This document shows, piece by piece, positions 51,102 through 59,831 of a stretch of 64,000 nucleotides of DNA (position 1 is its first letter; the number at the start of each line of letters is the position of its first letter). Location: positions 6,076,001 to 6,140,000 of the forward strand of contig NZ_CP107947.1 of NCBI RefSeq assembly GCF_036059255.1. The letters run 5' to 3'. The position numbers were made by a program, and so were the translations under genes. This stretch comes from Micromonospora sp. NBC_00389 (lineage in GTDB: Bacteria > Actinomycetota > Actinomycetes > Mycobacteriales > Micromonosporaceae). The notes under the pieces were generated by a model, which saw nothing but the letters and a program-made list of their open reading frames with translations, did no database searches and had not been told where the DNA came from.

Positions 51102-52061
51102 ATGGTGGAGACCTCCGTGCGGCTGCTGCGCCTGCTCGCCCTGTTGCAGGGCCACCGCGACTGGTCGGGCACGGAGCTGGCCGACCGGCTGGCGGTCAGC
51201 ACCCGCACCGTACGCACCGACGTCGAACGACTGCGGGTGCTCGGCTACCGGATCGAGTCACGCCCCGGGGTCGCTGGCGGCTACCGCCTCGGCGCCGGGT
51301 CCGCCCTGCCGCCACTGCTGCTCGACGACGACGAGGCGGTGGCGGTGGCCGTCGGCCTGCGGGCGGCCGCGTCCGGCTCGGTGCGCGGTATCGAGGAGAC
51401 CTCGCTGCGCGCGCTGGCCAAGCTGGAGCAGGCGCTGCCGTCGCGGTTGCGGCACCGGGTGGACGCCCTGCGCGCGGCGACGGTCTCCGCCGCCGCCGGC
51501 GGCCCGACCGTGGACGCCGAGACGCTCACCGCCGTCTCCACGGCCGTGCACCGCCAGGAGCGGCTGCGCTTCGACTACGCCGGGCACGACGGCACGGCCA
51601 CCGTCCGGGACGTCGAGCCGTACCGGCTGGTCTACACCGGGCGACGCTGGTACCTGCTGGGCTGGGACACCGACCGGGCCGACTGGCGGACCTTCCGCGC
51701 CGACCGGATCCAGCCCCGGGTGCCGGGCGGTCCGCGCTTCACGCCCCGGGAGCCGCCGGGTGGCGACGCAGTCGCGCACGTGCTGCGCGGCGTCGGCTCC
51801 ACGGCGTGGCCGCACCCGGCGCGGGTACGCCTGCACGCGCCGGCCGATCGGATGGCGCAGCGGATCCCCAGCACGGCGGGCCTGCTGGAGGCGATCGACG
51901 AGCACAGCTGCCTGCTGCACACCGGCGGGGAGTCGCTGAGCAACCTGGCCGCCTTCCTCGGCACCCTTGAGGTGGACCTCGACGTGCTCGACCCACCGGA
52001 GCTGCGCGACGTGCTGCGCGGCGTGGCCGCCCGGCTCGGCCGCGCCGCTCAGGTGTCGTAG
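51102..52061 (+). CDS. HTH-WYL transcriptional regulator (YafY/DeoR-like)
   Basis: A 319-residue regulator. The N-terminal helix-turn-helix is SVRLLRLLALLQGHRDWSGTELADRLAVSTRTVRTDVERLR. The WYL-containing domain spans about 140-210 with FDYAGHDG, VEPYRLVYTGRRWYLLGWD and RTFRADRIQPR, and a WCX-type C-terminus follows. WYL proteins bind nucleic acids or nucleotide-like ligands and often respond to DNA or RNA damage. It is divergent from the leader ORF of the ribosome-protection gene. No Shine-Dalgarno site is evident, so the mRNA may be leaderless. Its last 13 bases overlap the convergent gene. Confidence 0.88.
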   Translation: MVETSVRLLRLLALLQGHRDWSGTELADRLAVSTRTVRTDVERLRVLGYRIESRPGVAGGYRLGAGSALPPLLLDDDEAVAVAVGLRAAASGSVRGIEETSLRALAKLEQALPSRLRHRVDALRAATVSAAAGGPTVDAETLTAVSTAVHRQERLRFDYAGHDGTATVRDVEPYRLVYTGRRWYLLGWDTDRADWRTFRADRIQPRVPGGPRFTPREPPGGDAVAHVLRGVGSTAWPHPARVRLHAPADRMAQRIPSTAGLLEAIDEHSCLLHTGGESLSNLAAFLGTLEVDLDVLDPPELRDVLRGVAARLGRAAQVS

Positions 52062-52510
52062 CAGCCGTCCCAGGGCGGGTCGAAACCGAGGTCGTCGGGG
52101 ACGAACTCGGCGTGGTCCTTGCCGTCGTAGTCCGCGGTTCCGTCGACCAGCCCGAAGACGTGCCCGTCGACCTCGACCTGGAAGAGCTTGATGGCGATGT
52201 CGTCGAAGACCCGGCCGGGCAGCGCGTCGAGCCACTCGACGAGCCGGGCCTCGGCCCGGTCGACGGAGGCCTGCTCGTCCTCGCTGGTGCCGGCGAACCA
52301 GATGTCCGAGTCGGTGTGCGCGCCGTCGGGGTCGAACCGGTGCAGCACGGCATACCACCGCTTGTGGCGGTACCAGTCGTCCTCGGCGCCGCTGCCGTCC
52401 TCCAGGGTGGCCGTGACGGAGCCGAAGAACTGACCCTTGTCGTACCGACCGATGAAGCGGGTGCGGTAGTCGGGCTCGTACGCGATCGGTACGCGGTCGG
52501 GAATCGCCAT
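52049..52510 (-). CDS. Conserved hypothetical protein
   Basis: A 153-residue protein starting at ATG 52,510. It is hydrophilic and acidic, with aromatic pairs YDKGQFFGSVTATLEDG, DDWYRHKRWYAVLHRFDPDG and EWLDALPGRVFDDIAIKLFQVEVDGHVFGLV. No catalytic signature, signal or membrane helix is seen. I do not recognise a family. It shares 13 bp at its 3' end with the WYL gene. Confidence 0.7.
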   Translation of the reverse strand: MAIPDRVPIAYEPDYRTRFIGRYDKGQFFGSVTATLEDGSGAEDDWYRHKRWYAVLHRFDPDGAHTDSDIWFAGTSEDEQASVDRAEARLVEWLDALPGRVFDDIAIKLFQVEVDGHVFGLVDGTADYDGKDHAEFVPDDLGFDPPWDGCYDT

Positions 52511-52534
52511 GGCGGGCACGTTACTGCGCCGGGT

Positions 52535-53842
52535 CTATGGCTGCGGCACCAGCCGGAAGGACTGCGCGGCGGTGCCGTTGCAGGCGTACTGGATGAGCTG
52601 GACGCTGTCCGCGGTGGACGCGCCCGGCACGTCGAGGCACTTGCCGCTGTTGCGGTTGACCAGGCGGTAGTAGCCGCCACCCTCCGACTCCGCCCGCCAC
52701 TGCTGGTTGTTGCCACCGCTGTAGGACCAGAGCTGGATGGGTGCCGAGTCGGCGGTCGACACGTTGGTCACGTCGAGCACCTGAGCGCTGTTGTTGCGGT
52801 TGTTGACCCGCAGGTAGCCGCCGCTGGTCGGAGCGAACTGGTACTGCTGGGCGGTGCTGTTGTTGCAGGCGTACTGCTGGATGGCGGTGCCGTTGGTGCT
52901 GGCGGCGGCCCGCGCGTCCACGCACTTGCCGCTGGCCCGGTTGACCACGGTGTGCCAGGCCGTCGGCGAGATGGGGCCGGTCGGCGTGGGCGTCGGGGTG
53001 GGCCCGGTGCCGGCACCGGCGAGCCAGTGCAGACCGTCGATCAGCAGCCGGTTCTGTGGCTCACTGTCGAAGGTGGACGACAGCCCGGTGTTGGTGTTGT
53101 AGTCCATGGCGTTGTGGCCGAAGTTGGCGTAGAGCATCTTGTACCGCTTGTTGCTCCACACCAGCGGGTAGTAGCCGCTGTACCAGGACTGGTTGGGGTC
53201 GGTGCCGACCGGAAAGCTGGACGGGTCGATCGACGCGAGGATGTCGATGTCCGGGTTCTGCCGCAGGTCGTTGCTCCAGGAGTACCACTCGCTGATCGAC
53301 GACGGGAAGGTCGCGGGGAGCTGCCGGGTGGCCGGGTGGGTGCGGTTGTCGGCGCGCAGGGTGACCCGGGTGGGTCCCCACGTGTTCGACTGGAACGCGC
53401 CGGTGCCGAGGAAGGTGTTGTAGTACCAGCTCCAGCTCGACGGGTTGGTGTTGAAGGCGGTGACGTGGAAGCCCAGCCACGCGCCGCCGTTCTGCATGTA
53501 CTGCTGGAACGCGGCACGTTGCGCGGTGGGTGGCGCGTCGTCCAGGAACATGATGACCTTGTACTGCGCCAGGTTGGCGGTGTTCAGCAGGCCCCAGTTG
53601 GTGGTCGCCTCCCAGGAGAAGCCGTACTGGGCGGCCGCCTGCGGGAACCAGGCCCGGGCATCCCGGACGAAGTCGATGTGCGCGGCGTCCCAGGTGCCGT
53701 TGTAGAAGGCCAGGACCTTGAACGTCGGAGCGGCCTGCGCGGTACGCGAGGCGTTGACGGCGAGGCCGACGCTGAGCGCGACGACGAAGGCGACCAGCAG
53801 CGAGATGATCCGCCTGGTACGGGAGGAGAGTTCTGCGATCAC
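52535..53842 (-). CDS. Secreted ThuA-like protein with ricin-type lectin domain
   Basis: A 435-residue exported protein. The signal segment SLLVAFVVALSVGLAVNAS ends near AQAAPTF (about residue 38). The ThuA domain, a glutamine-amidotransferase-like fold, covers about 40-275: KVLAFYNGTWDAAHIDFVRDA, YKVIMFLDDAPPT, GGAWLGFHVTAFNT, YKMLYANFGHNAMDYN. A Thr/Pro linker (TPTPTPTG) leads to a ricin-type beta-trefoil (about 300-435) with repeated (N)RxSGKCVD/L and QQ(Y/W) motifs, a sugar-binding module. The role is probably glycan binding or degradation. GTG start after GAAGGGA. Confidence 0.88.
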   Translation of the reverse strand: MIAELSSRTRRIISLLVAFVVALSVGLAVNASRTAQAAPTFKVLAFYNGTWDAAHIDFVRDARAWFPQAAAQYGFSWEATTNWGLLNTANLAQYKVIMFLDDAPPTAQRAAFQQYMQNGGAWLGFHVTAFNTNPSSWSWYYNTFLGTGAFQSNTWGPTRVTLRADNRTHPATRQLPATFPSSISEWYSWSNDLRQNPDIDILASIDPSSFPVGTDPNQSWYSGYYPLVWSNKRYKMLYANFGHNAMDYNTNTGLSSTFDSEPQNRLLIDGLHWLAGAGTGPTPTPTPTGPISPTAWHTVVNRASGKCVDARAAASTNGTAIQQYACNNSTAQQYQFAPTSGGYLRVNNRNNSAQVLDVTNVSTADSAPIQLWSYSGGNNQQWRAESEGGGYYRLVNRNSGKCLDVPGASTADSVQLIQYACNGTAAQSFRLVPQP

Positions 53843-54053
53843 CTGATCGTCCCTTCGGTGGTGGCCTGGGGACGCGCGCCGACGCGTCGACGTGAACCAT
53901 CTGTATACAAGGTTTACAGATCGATGAAAGGTTATGCGTTCCGCTGCTCGACGTCAAACACCCCTGCGACTGTTGGTAGGCGTCGTTGGCCTGGTGTTGT
54001 TGCCATTCGCGGTGAATGCCGCGAATGACAGCCCGCGCGCCGTGGACGGGGGG
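53843..54053. other. AT-richer region with an orphan signal-peptide-like ORF
   Basis: This region lies upstream of the ThuA gene (minus) and contains CTGTA-TACAAGGTT-TACAG (53,901-53,919), a possible operator. On the plus strand GAAAGG-TT-ATG at 53,934 starts a frame reading MRSAARRQTPLRLLVGVVGLV then LLPFAVNAANDS, which looks like a Sec signal peptide with cleavage after VNA. The frame then continues antisense into the DinB-like gene, so no mature protein is evident. Confidence 0.5.
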
Positions 54054-54572
54054 TCAGACGCCGACGGTGCCGTCGATGCCCTCGCGCAGGAAGTCGGCGT
54101 GCCCGTTGTGCCGGGCGTACTCGTGGATCAGGTGCAGCATCACCAGCCGCAGCGACACGTCCTCGCCGGAGCGGGCGTTGTGGCCGGTCACGTCGAGCGA
54201 CGGCGCGGCCCGCTCGATGCGGCGGGCGTGCTCGACCTCGCGCTGCCAGGCGTCGAACGCCTCGGCGCGGGTGGCGGAGCTGGCGTCGTACGCCTGCTGG
54301 TAGTCGCCGGTCGCCGACCAGACCAGCCCGACGTCCTCGCCGTCGATCACCCGCCGGAACCAGGCGCGTTCCACCTCGGCCAGGTGCCGGACCAGGCCGA
54401 GCAGGGACAGCGAGGAGGGCGGCATCGACTGCCGGCGCAGTTCCTCGTCGGAGAGGCCGTCGCACTTCAGGGCGAGCGTCGCGCGGTGGAAGTCGAGGAA
54501 GGCGCGCAGCGTCTCCCGCTCCCCACCGGTCACCGGGGGGCCGATCCGTTCGGTGGTCACGGCGTCGATCAT
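54054..54572 (-). CDS. DinB/DUF664-family protein
   Basis: A 172-residue four-helix-bundle protein starting at ATG 54,572. ERETLRAFLDFHRATLALKC, SLSLLGLVRHLAEVERAWF and LRLVMLHLIHEYARHNGHADFLREGIDG are the family landmarks. Three histidines (VRHLAE, LIHEYARHNGHAD) would hold a metal, as in mycothiol- or bacillithiol-dependent transferases. The function is unknown; this DinB is unrelated to the polymerase. It is 38 bp downstream of the VanX-like gene on the same strand. Confidence 0.82.
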   Translation of the reverse strand: MIDAVTTERIGPPVTGGERETLRAFLDFHRATLALKCDGLSDEELRRQSMPPSSLSLLGLVRHLAEVERAWFRRVIDGEDVGLVWSATGDYQQAYDASSATRAEAFDAWQREVEHARRIERAAPSLDVTGHNARSGEDVSLRLVMLHLIHEYARHNGHADFLREGIDGTVGV

Positions 54573-54610
54573 GCCGGACGGCGTCGGCGGCGTCGGTGCC
54601 GGCCGGGTTG

Positions 54611-55447
54611 TCAGCCGACCGAGGAGCGGGCCACCGGCGCGGTGAAGTAGGTGTCCGGGTACGGCTCGTCGCGGAAGCTGTAGTGCCACCACTCGCGGTC
54701 GTAGTTCACGAACCCGCCGTCGGTCATCAACCGCTGCAACAACCGCCGGTTGTCCCGGGCCGTGCCGGTGATCCCGGGGTCGGCCGTGTGCGCCCGGGGG
54801 TCGAAGCAGTCGAAGCCGGTGCCCATGTCGATGCTGATGTCGGCGAAGCGCTGCCCGCGCGGCGCGGTACAGGCCACCAGCGGCTGACCCGACGCGTACG
54901 GGGGCTGGCTGGCGGCCGGCTCGTCGACCAGGGTCAGGTCAAGGGTGCTGCCCCTGCTGTGCGCCGTGGGCGCCCCGATGTAACCGTCGGCGAAGAGTCG
55001 GCCCTTCGCCACGTCCGGATAGAACTCGGCTTTCGTCTGTTGCTCGCCGGGGCGCTTCGCCCAGGCGACGAAGTCGTCCACCGCCGGCTGCGGGCGGTAG
55101 CAGTCGTACACCTTGAGGCTGTGCCCGCCGGCCAGCGCGGCATCCTGCACCCGGCGCAGCGCCTCGGCCGCCTGCCGGGTGAGCAGACACAGCGGCTCCT
55201 GGTAGGCGGTGATCGGCCGGCCGACGAAGTTGTGCGCGGTGGCGTACCGGATGTCGGCGTGGATGCGCGGGTCGAGGTCGGTCAGCACCACGAACCCCGG
55301 CAGGCGGGCCGCGGCGGACGGGCCCGGGCTCACCGACGTCGACCCCGCACCCGTCGGCGCCGGGCGGGGCTCCGGCCGCGAGCAGCCGCCGAGCAGCACG
55401 ACCAGCGCGAGCACGGCGCCGCCGCCCACTCGCCCTGACCTGCGCAC
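54611..55447 (-). CDS. VanX-like D-Ala-D-Ala dipeptidase lipoprotein
   Basis: A 278-residue exported protein with lipobox LLGG-Cys22, then a Pro/Thr/Ser linker to about residue 45. The M15D domain shows DIRYATAHNFVGRPI, VYDCYRPQPAV, SRGSTLDLTLVD (zinc His/Asp), DMGTGFDCFDP and the C-terminal EWWHYSF (catalytic Glu and His). VanX enzymes split D-Ala-D-Ala and are usually cytosolic; this one carries a lipoprotein signal and so would act on the outer face. GTG start. It is 12 bp after the CE7 esterase stop and may be cotranscribed. Confidence 0.88.
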   Translation of the reverse strand: MRRSGRVGGGAVLALVVLLGGCSRPEPRPAPTGAGSTSVSPGPSAAARLPGFVVLTDLDPRIHADIRYATAHNFVGRPITAYQEPLCLLTRQAAEALRRVQDAALAGGHSLKVYDCYRPQPAVDDFVAWAKRPGEQQTKAEFYPDVAKGRLFADGYIGAPTAHSRGSTLDLTLVDEPAASQPPYASGQPLVACTAPRGQRFADISIDMGTGFDCFDPRAHTADPGITGTARDNRRLLQRLMTDGGFVNYDREWWHYSFRDEPYPDTYFTAPVARSSVG

Positions 55448-55459
55448 CCGTCCTGTCTA

Positions 55460-56485
55460 TCAGCCCGACCGGAGCTCCGCTCCGGATCGCCGTCCGACCG
55501 CCGGCCGAATCGGCTCGGCACCCTCGGCCAGGTGCTCGCCGAGGAAGCGCAGCGCCGCCTCGTCGTCGTCGATCCCGCCGGCCTCGTGGCCGTTGTACCG
55601 CCACACCGACAGCTCGGTCGGCCCGGCGTGGGCGTTGACGGCCGCGTAGACCGTCGACGGGGGCACGATGTCGTCCATCAACGCCACCGAGTACCGCGTC
55701 GGCCGGCGGCAGCGCCGGGCGAAGTTCACCCCGTCGACGTACGCCAGGGTGGCCAGCACCCGCTCCTCGGCGTCCCGGTGGATCGCCAGGTAGTCCCGGA
55801 TCTCCCGGTACGGGCGGGCGTCGGTGGCGACGATCGCGCGCGGGATGTCGCAGAGGAACGGCACGAGGGCGACCACCGCCCGTACGCCGGGTGCCAGTGC
55901 GCCGGCCGCGAGCGCCAGCCCGCCGCCCTGGCTGTGACCGAGCACCGCCACCCGGGTCGGATCGACCACCGGCAGGGTCCGGACGGCGTCCACCGCCCGG
56001 ACCGCATCGGTGATCAGTCGGCGGTAGTAGTAGGTGCGCGGGTCGGCGATACCCCGGGTGGTCACCCCGGGCGCCTCCGGGCCGGCGGCACCGGGATCCG
56101 GGGTGGCTCCCCGGCTCCAGCCCGAACCCTGCCCCCGGGTGTCCATCTGCAGGTGCACGAACCCGGCCGCCGCCCAGAGCAGGTTCTCCAGCGGGTGCCC
56201 ACGACCGCCGCCGTAGCCGGCGTACTGGACCACGGTCGGCAGCGCCATGCCGGCTCCGTGGGGCACCCGCAGCCAGCCCCGCACGGGTTGGCCGGCGAAG
56301 CCCGGGAACGTCACGTCGAACACGTCGATGCTGACCAGCCCGGTCGTCACCGGCTCGACCCGGACCGGCCAGCGGGCGTCCCGGGCCTCCGCCAGGGTGC
56401 CGGCCCAGAACTGGTCGAAGTCCGCCGGTTCCCGGACCGCGCTGCGGTAGCCGTGCAGCTGCTCCTCGGGCAGGTCGGTGTACAC
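55460..56485 (-). CDS. CE7-type acetyl xylan esterase
   Basis: A 341-residue alpha/beta-hydrolase of the cephalosporin C deacetylase/AXE1 group. Markers are QYAGYGGGRG, MDTRGQGSGW, and the nucleophile Ser185 in GHSQGGG; Asp in MDDIVPPS and His in NGHEAGGI complete the triad. CE7 enzymes remove acetyl groups from xylo-oligosaccharides in the cytosol. No signal peptide. The GTG start is seven bases after the GH3 stop. It fits an uptake-then-degradation pathway for acetylated xylan oligomers. Alternative substrate: other acetylated small molecules. Confidence 0.9.
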   Translation of the reverse strand: MYTDLPEEQLHGYRSAVREPADFDQFWAGTLAEARDARWPVRVEPVTTGLVSIDVFDVTFPGFAGQPVRGWLRVPHGAGMALPTVVQYAGYGGGRGHPLENLLWAAAGFVHLQMDTRGQGSGWSRGATPDPGAAGPEAPGVTTRGIADPRTYYYRRLITDAVRAVDAVRTLPVVDPTRVAVLGHSQGGGLALAAGALAPGVRAVVALVPFLCDIPRAIVATDARPYREIRDYLAIHRDAEERVLATLAYVDGVNFARRCRRPTRYSVALMDDIVPPSTVYAAVNAHAGPTELSVWRYNGHEAGGIDDDEAALRFLGEHLAEGAEPIRPAVGRRSGAELRSG

Positions 56486-56492
56486 GTCGCGC

Positions 56493-58868
56493 TCAGTCGG
56501 TCGGGTGGGCCGTGAACACGGGGTGCATCCGCCGGGTGTGGTCCACCTGCCGTACCGGCCCGGTCAGCTCGACGGTCGCCACCAGCCGCGGTTGCGTGCT
56601 GGACGAGGCGAGCCGCAACTCCAGCTCCCCCGGCTCGACCACCCGCCGCCCGTCCCGCCCGGTGAACGAGAGCAGGTCGGCCGGCACGGTCACCTCGATC
56701 CGGCGACTGGCGCCGGCCTCCAGCGGCACCCGTAGGTAGCCGATCAACCGCTGCACCGGCTGCACCACCGAGGCCACCGGGTCGTGCGCGTAGAGCTGCA
56801 CCACCTCGCTGCCCCACCGGGTGCCGCTGTTACGCAGCGTGAAGGCCAGCAGCAGCTCCCCGTCGGTCTCCGCCGTCGCCTGTTCGACCGTCAGCTCCGA
56901 CCAGTCGAATCGGGTGTAGCTGAGCCCGTGCCCGAAGCCGTACGCGGGCGTGGGGTCGATGTTGGAGACGTCGCTGGCCTGGCCCAGCCGGGCGGCGAGG
57001 TAGGTGGTCGGCTGGCCACCCGGGCTGCGCGGCACACTGACCGGCAGCCGACCCTGCGGCTCGACCCGCCCGCTGAGCAGACCGGCGATCGCCGACGGCC
57101 CCTCCTCGCCCGGGAAGAACGACTGCACGATGGCCGCCGCCTCGTCGACCGCCCGGCCGAGCGCGTACGGCCGGCCGGCGATCAGCGTGACCACCACCGG
57201 GACGCCGACCTCCAGCAGCGCGTCCAGCAGCTGCTGCTGCACCCCGGGCAGGGCCAGCGACTCCGCGTCGCAGCCCTCACCGCTGGTGCCCCGGCCGAAC
57301 AACCCGGCCCGGTCACCCAGGGCCGCGATGACGACGTCCGCGCCCCGGGCCGCCTCGACCGCCGGGGCGAACCCACCGGTCTCCGGGCCGTCGACGCTCG
57401 CGCCGGGCACGACCACGACCTCGCTTCCTGGAAACTCGGCGCGCAGCGCCTGCACGAGGGTGGGCAGCTCGATCCCGAGCGGCAGCTCCGGGTGGTGGGA
57501 TCCGACGTGAACCGGGAACGAGTAGCAGCCCAGCACCGCCGTCGGGTTCTCGGCCTGCGGGCCGACCACCGCGATCCGCGCCGGCCTGGCCAGCGGCAGG
57601 ACACCGTCGTTGCGCAGCAGGACGACGGCCTGTTCGGCCACCTCGCGGGCGAGTTCCCGGTTGGCGGGTGGGTCCAGGTCGATGGTGCCCCGCACCGCCT
57701 CCGGGTCGGTGAGGTCGACGCCGGCGAGCGCCACCGGCACCGGGTCCCACCCGTCGTCGAGGAGCCCGAGCTGGGCCTTCTGCAGCAGCACCCGCCGCAC
57801 CGCCCGGTCGATCAGCGCCTCGGCCACCTGCCCGGCGGCGAGGGCCTCGTGCAGCGGCTCACCGAAGGTCTTCACGGTGGGCAACTCCACGTCCACCCCG
57901 GCGGCGAGGGCCACCCCGGCCGCCTCGCCCCAGCTTCCGGCGACCCCGTGCAAGGTGCGCAGGAAGGCGATGCCGAAGTAGTCGGCCACCACCGTGCCGG
58001 TGAACCCCCAGGTCTCCCGGAGCAGGCCCGTGAGCAGTTCCTCGTCGGCCGCCGACGGCATCCCGTCGGTGTCGGTGTAGGCGTGCATCACCGACCGCGC
58101 GCCGCTCTCCCGGACCGCCATCTCGAACGGCGGCAGCATCACGTCCGCCCGCTCCCGCGGGCCCATGCCGACCGGTGCCAGGTTGCGCCCGGCGCGAGAG
58201 GCGGAGTAACCGACGAAGTGCTTGAGCGTGGCCACCACACCCGTCGACTCCAACCCCTGGATGTACGCGGTGGCGAGCGTCCCCACCAGGTACGGGTCCT
58301 CGCCCATGGTCTCCTCGACCCGCCCCCAGCGGGCGTCGCGGACCACGTCGAGCACCGGTGCGAGCCCCTGGTGCACGCCGAGGCGGCGCAGGTCCGCGCC
58401 GATCAGGCCGGCCATCCGCCGGATCAGTGCCGGGTCGAAGGTGGCGCCCCAGGACAACGGCACCGGGTACGCGGTCGCACCCCAGGTGGCGAAGCCGGCC
58501 AGGCACTCCTCGTGGGCGAGGGCCGGGATGCCGAAACGGTTCGCGGCGGTGATCCGCTGCTGGGTCCGCAGCAGGGAGAGCGCGCCGAGCGCCGGGTCGA
58601 CCGGAGCGGTGCCGAACGGCCGGGTCAGCTGCCCGAGCCCGGTGTGCAGCAGCTCGTCGAGGTCGACCGGCTCCTCCATTTCGTGCTGGTGGGGCGCGAC
58701 CTCACCGCCGTCGGCGGAGGCGCCCACCCAGACGCCGTACAGCTGGGCGATCTTCTCCGGCAGGGTCATCGCGGCGACGAGGGCGTCGACGCGGGTAGGC
58801 GGGTCGTAGGAGGGATCGTTCCAGATGGTGGTGCTCGGTTCGGTGTCCACGGTCACGTTGTCGGTCAC
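56493..58868 (-). CDS. Glycoside hydrolase family 3, beta-xylosidase/glucosidase type
   Basis: A 791-residue intracellular glycosidase. The GH3 N-terminal barrel contains GEDPYLVGTLATAYIQGLE, VVATLKHFVGYS (Lys216-His217), RSVMHAYTDTDGMPSAAD and the nucleophile Asp296 in GTVVADYFGIAF. The C-terminal part has ARGADVVIAALGDRAGLFGRGTSGEG and a fibronectin-like end VVEPGELELRLASSS. Such enzymes cleave terminal sugars from imported oligosaccharides. GTG start after GGAGGAAA. No signal peptide. It follows two sugar permeases and precedes the CE7 esterase, so it acts in the same pathway. Xylose versus glucose specificity is not fixed. Confidence 0.92.
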   Translation of the reverse strand: MTDNVTVDTEPSTTIWNDPSYDPPTRVDALVAAMTLPEKIAQLYGVWVGASADGGEVAPHQHEMEEPVDLDELLHTGLGQLTRPFGTAPVDPALGALSLLRTQQRITAANRFGIPALAHEECLAGFATWGATAYPVPLSWGATFDPALIRRMAGLIGADLRRLGVHQGLAPVLDVVRDARWGRVEETMGEDPYLVGTLATAYIQGLESTGVVATLKHFVGYSASRAGRNLAPVGMGPRERADVMLPPFEMAVRESGARSVMHAYTDTDGMPSAADEELLTGLLRETWGFTGTVVADYFGIAFLRTLHGVAGSWGEAAGVALAAGVDVELPTVKTFGEPLHEALAAGQVAEALIDRAVRRVLLQKAQLGLLDDGWDPVPVALAGVDLTDPEAVRGTIDLDPPANRELAREVAEQAVVLLRNDGVLPLARPARIAVVGPQAENPTAVLGCYSFPVHVGSHHPELPLGIELPTLVQALRAEFPGSEVVVVPGASVDGPETGGFAPAVEAARGADVVIAALGDRAGLFGRGTSGEGCDAESLALPGVQQQLLDALLEVGVPVVVTLIAGRPYALGRAVDEAAAIVQSFFPGEEGPSAIAGLLSGRVEPQGRLPVSVPRSPGGQPTTYLAARLGQASDVSNIDPTPAYGFGHGLSYTRFDWSELTVEQATAETDGELLLAFTLRNSGTRWGSEVVQLYAHDPVASVVQPVQRLIGYLRVPLEAGASRRIEVTVPADLLSFTGRDGRRVVEPGELELRLASSSTQPRLVATVELTGPVRQVDHTRRMHPVFTAHPTD

Positions 58869-58965
58869 TTTCCTCCGACGCCCATCGACCCCCGTAGGAG
58901 GGACCGCTGGGCGAACAGGTAGACGGTTATGCGGTGTTTCGCGTCTCTGCGCGTACCGGTGCTGC

Positions 58966-59829
58966 TCAGCCCTTCACCGCACCCTGCAGGCCACCGACGA
59001 TCTGCTTCTCGGCGAAGGTGAAGAAGAGAAGTGCCGGCAGCATCGCCAGCGAGGTGAACGCGAGGATTCCCGCGGTGTCGGAGGTGTACTGGCTGGAGAA
59101 GTTCTGCACGCCCAGCGGCAGGGTGTGCAGGTCGGCGTCGCCGAGCACGAGCAGCGGCAGGAGGAAGGCGTTCCAGCTCGCCACGAACGCGAGGACCCCG
59201 ACGGTGACCAGCGCGGGCCGGGACAGCGGCAGCATGACCCGCCAGAGGAAACCGAGCCGGCCGGCGCCGTCGATCGCCGCTGCGTCCTCCAACTCGCGGG
59301 GTACGGCGGCCAGGAACGGACGCAGGATCACGATCGTGAGCGGCAGCGAGAAGGCGACCTGCGGGAGGATCACCGCGTAGTAGGAGTTGATCAGGTTGAG
59401 GTCACGCAGCATCAGGTAGAGCGGCAGGATCGCCGCCCCGGCCGGGAAGAGCAGACCGAGGGTGAAGAAGGTGTAGAGCGTCTCCCGACCGCGGAAGCTG
59501 TAGCGGGCGAGCACGAACGCGGCGCAGACGCCGAGCAGCACGACGGCGAGCGTCGTGCCCAGGGCGATCACCGCGCTGTTGAGCGCCTGCTGCCAGAAGT
59601 CGACCCGCGTCAAGACCCTGGCGTAGTTGTCCCACACCCACGGGTCGGGCAGCCCGGCCGGGTCCGCGATGATCTGCGGGGTGGTTCGGAAGCCGCCGAC
59701 GATCACGTAGACCACCGGGGCGATGGAGACGGCGGCGATCGCGAGGGCCAGCCCGTAGGTCAGCGGACTGCCCCACGAGAACGGACGGCGGTGCGGCGAC
59801 GAGGGGGACGTCAGCGCGTTCTCGACCAC
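58966..59829 (-). CDS. Carbohydrate ABC transporter permease, MalG type
   Basis: A 287-residue permease with six membrane segments. Start at GTG 59,829 after AAGGAGGA; the longer open frame beyond is antisense to the other permease. The EAA-type loop contact motif is EDAAAIDGAGRLGFLWRVMLPLSRPAL. Pairs with the MalF-type protein to form the membrane channel for the solute-binding protein's sugar. It stops before GH3 across a 97-bp gap. No ATPase gene is present in this cluster. Confidence 0.92.
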   Translation of the reverse strand: MVENALTSPSSPHRRPFSWGSPLTYGLALAIAAVSIAPVVYVIVGGFRTTPQIIADPAGLPDPWVWDNYARVLTRVDFWQQALNSAVIALGTTLAVVLLGVCAAFVLARYSFRGRETLYTFFTLGLLFPAGAAILPLYLMLRDLNLINSYYAVILPQVAFSLPLTIVILRPFLAAVPRELEDAAAIDGAGRLGFLWRVMLPLSRPALVTVGVLAFVASWNAFLLPLLVLGDADLHTLPLGVQNFSSQYTSDTAGILAFTSLAMLPALLFFTFAEKQIVGGLQGAVKG

Positions 59830-59831
59830 GG

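Noticed and set aside
56784..58922. A 712-codon plus-strand frame opposite the GH3 gene
   Set aside because: It has no start signals or recognisable motifs, and mirrors the GH3 coding frame.
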